DNA of 64,000 nucleotides from Volucribacter psittacicida (GTDB taxonomy: Bacteria; Pseudomonadota; Gammaproteobacteria; Enterobacterales; Pasteurellaceae): assembly GCF_004339025.1 (NCBI RefSeq), contig NZ_SMFT01000005.1, forward strand, positions 62,001 through 126,000, read 5' to 3'. The translations under genes were made by a program, and so were the position numbers. This document shows, piece by piece, positions 57,476 to 64,000 of the stretch. Every line of letters starts with the position of its first letter. Positions within the stretch are counted from its first letter, which is position 1. The notes under the pieces were generated by a model. The model did no database searches and was not told the DNA's origin. It saw only the letters and a program-made list of their open reading frames with translations.

Positions 57476-57529
57476 AGTAATTTCTCCTAAAGTTGTTTAA
57501 TTTTTAAATTATTTTACTAAGAAAAATTA

Positions 57530-57551
57530 TACCTATTTGGTGTTATAGGTA
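57530..57551. promoter_or_regulatory. Inverted NarP-like heptamers upstream of adhE
   Basis: TACCTAT (57530-57536) and its exact inverse ATAGGTA (57545-57551) both fit the heptamer TACYYMT in tail-to-tail orientation. The spacer is 8 bases rather than the 2 of the preferred 7-2-7 site, so binding is uncertain. A hairpin in the leader is the alternative reading. Confidence 0.45.
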
Positions 57552-57582
57552 AAATCATTTTACGGATCAGTGCGAGATAAGA

Positions 57583-57596
57583 TTGATCTAGATCAA
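57583..57596. promoter_or_regulatory. Perfect FNR box upstream of adhE
   Basis: TTGATCTAGATCAA matches TTGAT-N4-ATCAA exactly. It lies 108-121 bases upstream of the adhE ATG. It indicates FNR control of adhE on loss of oxygen; activation or repression cannot be told without the transcription start. CRP-like binding is less likely. Confidence 0.8.
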
Positions 57597-57644
57597 AAGT
57601 CTAAAAGGCATTCGCATAGGGATTTTATCTTCGTCTTTGCATTA

Positions 57645-58106
57645 TTAAATTAAAAATATTTTTCGTAAAATATCCAAATCACAAAAATCGCCCTTAAGAT
57701 AGTCCAAAATAGATTGCCGAACTAATGGGCTTCGGGCGGCTTGATTTGGCTTGGAGCAGTATTCATCAAATTCTGCTAGGCTAAGCCATTTACCACCTAC
57801 TATGTCAGGATCCTGTGGCTTAATTGGCTGGTATTGCGGTAATTCAAGTGCGAAAGTAAATCGTAAAAAATCAAGCCCTGTACGTGGAGCATGCCATTGA
57901 TAAATTTTGATCAATTTTTGAGGTACTGCTTGAATACCTGTTTCTTCAAATAGCTCTCGACTTGCCCCTTGTAATAAACTTTCTTCTTTTTCTAAATGTC
58001 CTGCGGGTTGATTAAGGGTGAGTTTTCCCGCTTCATACTCTTCAACCAATAAAAATTTGCCATGACAATGTACTACGCAAGCTAGGGTGATATTAGGTTT
58101 ATGCAC
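57645..58106 (-). CDS. nudJ: Phosphatase NudJ (NUDIX)
   Basis: The 153-residue protein has the complete NUDIX box G-x5-E-x7-RE-x2-EE-x-G in GHLEKEESLLQGASRELFEETG (residues about 37-58). The N-terminal PNITLACVVHCHGKFLLVEE matches E. coli NudJ, which hydrolyses nucleoside di- and triphosphates and hydroxymethyl-pyrimidine diphosphate. It starts two bases after the rluE stop, and in E. coli nudJ and rluE are also adjacent. Confidence 0.92.
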   Translation of the reverse strand: MHKPNITLACVVHCHGKFLLVEEYEAGKLTLNQPAGHLEKEESLLQGASRELFEETGIQAVPQKLIKIYQWHAPRTGLDFLRFTFALELPQYQPIKPQDPDIVGGKWLSLAEFDEYCSKPNQAARSPLVRQSILDYLKGDFCDLDILRKIFLI

Positions 58107-58108
58107 AT

Positions 58109-58801
58109 TTATATCCTTATTTGCAGAAATTGATATAAGGCTGTCAGTTCTTGTTCTGATAAAAGCCGATACTCACCGCAAGCTAATCCATCTAAACTAA
58201 AACACGCCATTTGATAACGTACTAAACGTAAAGTTGGATAACCAATATGGGCAGTCATACGGCGTACTTGCCGATTTTTTCCCTGTTTGATTTTTAGCTC
58301 TAACCAGGCGGTGGGGATATTTTTTCTTTGTCGAATAGGAGGAATACGTTGCCATAAATTTGGCGGAGAAATCGACCGCACTTTAGCTGGTAGGGTCATT
58401 CCATCTTTTAATTGCACGCCATTCTTGAGCTGGCGTAAGTCTTGTTCTGTCGGAATATTTTCAACCTGTACCCAATATGTTTTCTCTGTTTTAAACTGTG
58501 GATCAGCCAATCTGTGCTGGATTTCACCGTTATTCGTTAGAATTAATAGCCCTTCACTATCACGATCTAGTCGTCCCGCAGGATAAATATTCGGGATAGG
58601 AATGAAATCTTTTAAGGTCAAGCGTCCAGCTTCATCAGTAAACTGACTTAATACATCAAAAGGTTTGTTAAATAATACGACTTTTGTTTGTTGCCTATTC
58701 AGAATATGAGGCTTAATTTGGGTATTTTGTTTTTTGTATCCCTTTGCTCGCCTTGTTTTATTAACAAGATGATGAAATGATTTTTTTGGTATCATTCTCA
58801 T
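58109..58801 (-). CDS. rluE: 23S rRNA pseudouridine(2457) synthase RluE
   Basis: The 230-residue enzyme belongs to the RsuA/RluB/E/F group. The catalytic Asp is in [13 protein letters not shown] (near residue 99). [12 protein letters not shown] near residue 43 and [20 protein letters not shown] near residue 175 are family motifs. The basic N-terminal 35 residues replace the S4 domain of RsuA, as in E. coli RluE. Gene order crcB-rluE-nudJ with gaps of 2-3 bases suggests one operon. Confidence 0.92.
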   Translation of the reverse strand: MRMIPKKSFHHLVNKTRRAKGYKKQNTQIKPHILNRQQTKVVLFNKPFDVLSQFTDEAGRLTLKDFIPIPNIYPAGRLDRDSEGLLILTNNGEIQHRLADPQFKTEKTYWVQVENIPTEQDLRQLKNGVQLKDGMTLPAKVRSISPPNLWQRIPPIRQRKNIPTAWLELKIKQGKNRQVRRMTAHIGYPTLRLVRYQMACFSLDGLACGEYRLLSEQELTALYQFLQIRI

Positions 58802-58804
58802 TCC

Positions 58805-59182
58805 CTATTGGTTAAACCCACGCCAAATAAAAAACCCAGCAAAGGTAAATAAAACGCCACCGAAAAGGTGTAACACAATAACCAGAAGTGCAGCTCCATA
58901 TTTTTGATTCAGCAAATCTTGCACTATTTCCGCAGAAAAAGAAGAAAAGGTTGTAAAACTGCCTAAAAACCCTGTCAGAAAAAAGAATTTCCATTCTGAA
59001 GATAATTGAGGGAATTGTATCATTACAGCAAGCATGATCCCCATCAATAAACAACCAAGATAATTCACTGATAATGTGCCAAGTTGTAAAATATGAACAA
59101 TGGGGTTTAGTAATAAAGTTAATCCCCAACGTCCTGTGGCACCAAGAATTGCTCCTAGGCATAGATACACAAAATTCATCAT
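58805..59182 (-). CDS. crcB: Fluoride channel CrcB (Fluc)
   Basis: The 125-residue protein has four membrane helices and the Fluc signatures GAILGATGRWGL near the N-terminus, TLSVNYLGCLLMGI and GFLGSFTTFSSFS, the last with the Phe/Thr/Ser residues that line the pore. It exports fluoride as a dual-topology dimer. No fluoride riboswitch could be recognised in the short gap upstream, which is taken up by the tuf terminator. Confidence 0.93.
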   Translation of the reverse strand: MMNFVYLCLGAILGATGRWGLTLLLNPIVHILQLGTLSVNYLGCLLMGIMLAVMIQFPQLSSEWKFFFLTGFLGSFTTFSSFSAEIVQDLLNQKYGAALLVIVLHLFGGVLFTFAGFFIWRGFNQ

Positions 59183-59202
59183 TATCTCATTGCCGATAAA
59201 AG

Positions 59203-59228
59203 AGAAGGGTACCTTTCGATACCCTTCT
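59203..59228 (-). terminator. tuf terminator
   Basis: AGAAGGGTA (59203-59211) pairs with TACCCTTCT (59220-59228) with an 8-base loop; on the minus strand CTTTTATC follows. It ends the str block before crcB. Confidence 0.75.
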
Positions 59229-59249
59229 TACATTGCTTGTTACAATCAA

Positions 59250-60485
<1,236 letters not shown>

Positions 60486-60493
60486 TTAAAAAA

Positions 60494-62596
60494 TTATTTT
60501 TTACGTGCTTCAATAACTGCTGCCGCTACATTAGCTGGCGCTTCAGCATACTTCAATGGTTCCATTGAGTATGATGCACGACCTTGAGTTTGTGAACGTA
60601 AATCAGTAGCATAACCAAACATTTCTGATAATGGCACTTCAGCACTGATCATAGTAACAAACTCATTACTTTCTTGACCGTTCACGATAGCACGACGACG
60701 GCTCAAGTCACCAATTACATCACCTACATATTCAGGTGGCGTTTCTACTTCAACTTTCATAATTGGCTCAAGTAACACTGGGTTTGCTTTCGCAAAGGCA
60801 GCTTTAAAGGCGATAGAAGCTGCTAATTTAAACGCTAACTCAGAAGAGTCAACATCATGGTAAGAACCGAAGTGTAAACGAATACCGATATCAACCACTG
60901 GATAACCTGCTAAAGGACCAGATTTAAGTTGTTCTTGGATACCTTTATCTACCGCAGGGATATATTCACCAGGGATAACACCACCTTTAATTTCGTTCAC
61001 AAACTCATAGCCTGGACCTTCTGGATCTAATGGATACATATCAATAACCACATGACCATATTGACCACGACCACCTGATTGTTTAGCGTGTTTACCTTCA
61101 ACATCTTTAACGGTACTACGGATAGTTTCACGATAAGATACTTGTGGTTTACCGATGTTCGCTTCTACTTTAAATTCACGTTTCATACGGTCAACGATAA
61201 TATCTAAGTGTAACTCACCCATACCAGAGATAATGGTTTCTCCAGACTCTTCGTCAGTATGTACACGGAATGAAGGGTCTTCCTGAGCTAAACGACCTAA
61301 TGCAAGACCCATTTTCTCTTGGTCTGCTTTAGTTTTAGGTTCTACCGCAACAGAAATTACTGGCTCAGGGAATTCCATACGCTCAAGAATGATTGGTGCA
61401 TCTACTGCACATAATGAATCACCTGTACCTACATCTTTCAAACCAATAGCTGCCGCAATATCACCCGCACGAACTTCTTTGATTTCTTCACGTTTATTCG
61501 CGTGCATTTGTACAATACGACCAAAACGTTCACGTTTTTGTTTGGTTGAGTTAACTACGGTATCACCAGAATTAATCACCCCAGAATAAACACGGAAGAA
61601 GGTTAAGTTACCCACAAACGGGTCAGTAGCAATTTTAAATGCTAATGCAGCAAATGGCTCATCATCACTTGCATGACGCTCACCTTCTGTTTCATCTGGT
61701 AAAATACCTTTAATCGCAGGAATATCTGTTGGTGCTGGTAAATATTCGATAACCGCATCAAGCATTGCTTGTACACCTTTATTTTTGAAAGCTGAACCGC
61801 AAGTCACCAGAATGATTTCATTTTCTAATACACGTTGACGTAAGGCTGATTTAATTTCTTCTTCGGTTAACTCTTCGCCACCTAAGTATTTTTCCATTAA
61901 TTCTTCAGAAGATTCCGCTGCTGCTTCGATCAGGTTATTACGCCATTCTTCACAGGCTTCAAGCATATCTGCTGGAATATCTTCATAAGTAAATGTCATA
62001 CCTTGATCAGCTTCATTCCAGTTGATTGCTTTCATTTTAATTAAATCAACAACACCTTTGAAATTTTCTTCCGCACCAATTGGTAATTGTAAAGGTACAG
62101 CATTACCCCCTAAACGTGTTTTAATTTGTTCAACAACACGTAAGAAGTTTGCACCAGTACGGTCCATTTTATTAACAAAAGCGATACGAGGTACTTTATA
62201 TTTATTTGCTTGACGCCATACAGTTTCAGATTGCGGTTGAACGCCACCTACCGCACAATAAACCATTACGGCACCATCAAGTACACGCATTGAACGCTCT
62301 ACTTCAATAGTAAAGTCAACGTGTCCCGGGGTATCAATCACGTTAATACGGTGTTGTTCAAATTGTTGCGACATACCGCTCCAGAAAGCCGTTGTTGCCG
62401 CAGAAGTAATTGTAATACCACGCTCTTGCTCTTGTTCCATCCAGTCCATAGTGGCGGCACCATCATGCACCTCACCAATTTTATGACTTACACCAGTATA
62501 GAACAAGATACGCTCAGTAGTAGTGGTTTTACCCGCATCAATATGCGCACTAATACCGATATTACGATAGCGTGAAATAGGAGTTGTACGAGCCAT
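60494..62596 (-). CDS. fusA: Elongation factor G
   Basis: The 700-residue translocase has G1 [16 protein letters not shown]2/G3 [12 protein letters not shown] and DTPGHVDF, and G4 NKMDR, followed by domains II-V. Domain IV is complete ([16 protein letters not shown]). It moves tRNA and mRNA through the ribosome and, with RRF, recycles it. It lies between rpsG and tuf in the usual str order. Confidence 0.98.
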   Translation of the reverse strand: MARTTPISRYRNIGISAHIDAGKTTTTERILFYTGVSHKIGEVHDGAATMDWMEQEQERGITITSAATTAFWSGMSQQFEQHRINVIDTPGHVDFTIEVERSMRVLDGAVMVYCAVGGVQPQSETVWRQANKYKVPRIAFVNKMDRTGANFLRVVEQIKTRLGGNAVPLQLPIGAEENFKGVVDLIKMKAINWNEADQGMTFTYEDIPADMLEACEEWRNNLIEAAAESSEELMEKYLGGEELTEEEIKSALRQRVLENEIILVTCGSAFKNKGVQAMLDAVIEYLPAPTDIPAIKGILPDETEGERHASDDEPFAALAFKIATDPFVGNLTFFRVYSGVINSGDTVVNSTKQKRERFGRIVQMHANKREEIKEVRAGDIAAAIGLKDVGTGDSLCAVDAPIILERMEFPEPVISVAVEPKTKADQEKMGLALGRLAQEDPSFRVHTDEESGETIISGMGELHLDIIVDRMKREFKVEANIGKPQVSYRETIRSTVKDVEGKHAKQSGGRGQYGHVVIDMYPLDPEGPGYEFVNEIKGGVIPGEYIPAVDKGIQEQLKSGPLAGYPVVDIGIRLHFGSYHDVDSSELAFKLAASIAFKAAFAKANPVLLEPIMKVEVETPPEYVGDVIGDLSRRRAIVNGQESNEFVTMISAEVPLSEMFGYATDLRSQTQGRASYSMEPLKYAEAPANVAAAVIEARKK

Positions 62597-62707
62597 TATT
62601 ATTTCCTTGTTTGGAATCTAAATGTGAAATTTTAATATGCGTAAGGCTTTATCCATTTTGTTCACACAAAGATGAGATAAAGCCTATAAAACGTTGCTAA
62701 AAGCTGA

Positions 62708-63271
<564 letters not shown>

Positions 63272-63324
63272 TTATGGTTAATTAATTTACTAATTAGCGT
63301 TTGGCCTTACTTAACGGAGTTCCA

Positions 63325-63723
<399 letters not shown>

Positions 63724-63843
63724 TTATATAAAACACATATTTCTTGTTTACTATCCGATATACAGATAGACACGCAATTCTAGACCTCAAAATGCAAGCT
63801 GTCAAGAAATAAGCAGAGATCTTCGTCATTTAAGTAAGGAAAT

Positions 63844-63880
63844 TTATCGTTGTTTCAATTTAAAACTAAGACAACAATAA
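63844..63880. repeat. Diverged dispersed palindrome (rpsL/tusB gap)
   Basis: TTATCGTTGTTT (63844-63855) and AGACAACAATAA (63869-63880) pair at 10 of 12 positions; the interior TCAATTTAAAAC is like the other copies. It directly follows the tusB stop on the minus strand and may end that transcript. Confidence 0.6.
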
Positions 63881-63884
63881 AAAA

Positions 63885-64000
63885 TTATAAACTCAGTTGT
63901 GGATAATATTGTTCTGTTAAGTGAACAAGATCCATCAGCGAAACCAACCGCACTTTTGGGGGTAATAACTCAAGGATATTGCGTGCTTGAGCGTCAATAT
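63885..64000 (-). CDS. tusB: Sulfur-transfer subunit TusB, C-terminal end (partial)
   Basis: The minus strand is open from the window edge to TAA at 63885-63887 and codes 38 residues ending VRLVSLMDLVHLTEQYYPQLSL. This resembles the C-terminus of TusB/DsrH, which forms the TusBCD complex that relays sulfur for 2-thiouridine in tRNA. The position just before rpsL matches the tusDCB-rpsL-rpsG-fusA-tuf order of enterics and Pasteurellaceae. An uptake signal lies inside. Confidence 0.8.
   Translation of the reverse strand, partial: IDAQARNILELLPPKVRLVSLMDLVHLTEQYYPQLSL

Overview
The window reads as chromosome of a low-GC gammaproteobacterium of the family Pasteurellaceae. The evidence is the Haemophilus-type DNA uptake signal (AAGTGCGGT / ACCGCACTT), seen at about 29 exact sites on both strands, together with gene blocks typical of the family: napDAGHBC, peroxiredoxin-glutaredoxin hybrid next to oxyR, narQ/murB/rpoH, ftsX-ftsE-ftsY/rsmD, lysA-lptM/cyaA, and the rpsL-rpsG-fusA-tuf block. 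The species cannot be fixed from the sequence alone.

Bases 1-18.6 kb hold one long same-strand locus that looks like a chondroitin (or related galactosaminoglycan) utilisation system. In order it encodes KbaZ/GatZ, AgaS, a mannose-family PTS (IIB, IIC, IID, IIA), an AgaA-type deacetylase, an unsaturated glucuronyl hydrolase, a KduD-type dehydrogenase, a LacAB/RpiB-type isomerase (DhuI-like), a LacD-type aldolase, an anaerobic sulfatase maturase, a periplasmic Cys-type sulfatase, a cytoplasmic discoidin-like protein, a porin, a chondroitinase ABC-like PL8 lyase with all four catalytic residues, and a secreted CBM9-like protein. The inferred path is: porin entry, lyase cleavage and desulfation in the periplasm, PTS uptake of the unsaturated disaccharide as a phosphate, hydrolysis in the cytoplasm, then the GalNAc-6-P half through tagatose phosphates and the uronate half through ketodeoxy intermediates. 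The porin gene carries a C10 tract in its signal-peptide region which puts it out of frame by one base. This is the most striking feature of the window: a probable phase-variable gate (here OFF) on a host-glycan utilisation locus. KbaY, a tagatose-6-P kinase, KdgK, KdgA and a regulator are not in the window.

18.6-36 kb: periplasmic nitrate reductase napDAGHBC (minus strand, no napF) with FNR and NarP-like sites; peroxiredoxin-glutaredoxin hybrid; oxyR and fabR; the nitrate sensor narQ; rpoH; a small DUF2322-like protein; murB; ftsX-ftsE-ftsY (FtsY with two hexanucleotide tracts coding Glu-Gln repeats); rsmD; a DUF2301-like membrane protein; yqfB; gpt.

36-54.5 kb: pepD, ilvA, proS, lysA, a 38-residue lptM, cyaA (TTG start), the tamA-tamB translocation and assembly pair, ppx, a 35-residue membrane protein overlapping an SPFH-domain gene, and narP. 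narP is the partner of the NarQ encoded 26 kb away, and nap and adhE both have FNR/NarP-like sites, so much of the window concerns anaerobic life.

54.5-64 kb: adhE, crcB-rluE-nudJ, and the str block (tuf, fusA, rpsG, rpsL) with the end of tusB at the right edge. A dispersed palindrome (TATAGTCGTTTCA...TGAAACGACTATA and diverged relatives) occurs in at least five gaps right of 28 kb and was not seen in the glycan locus.
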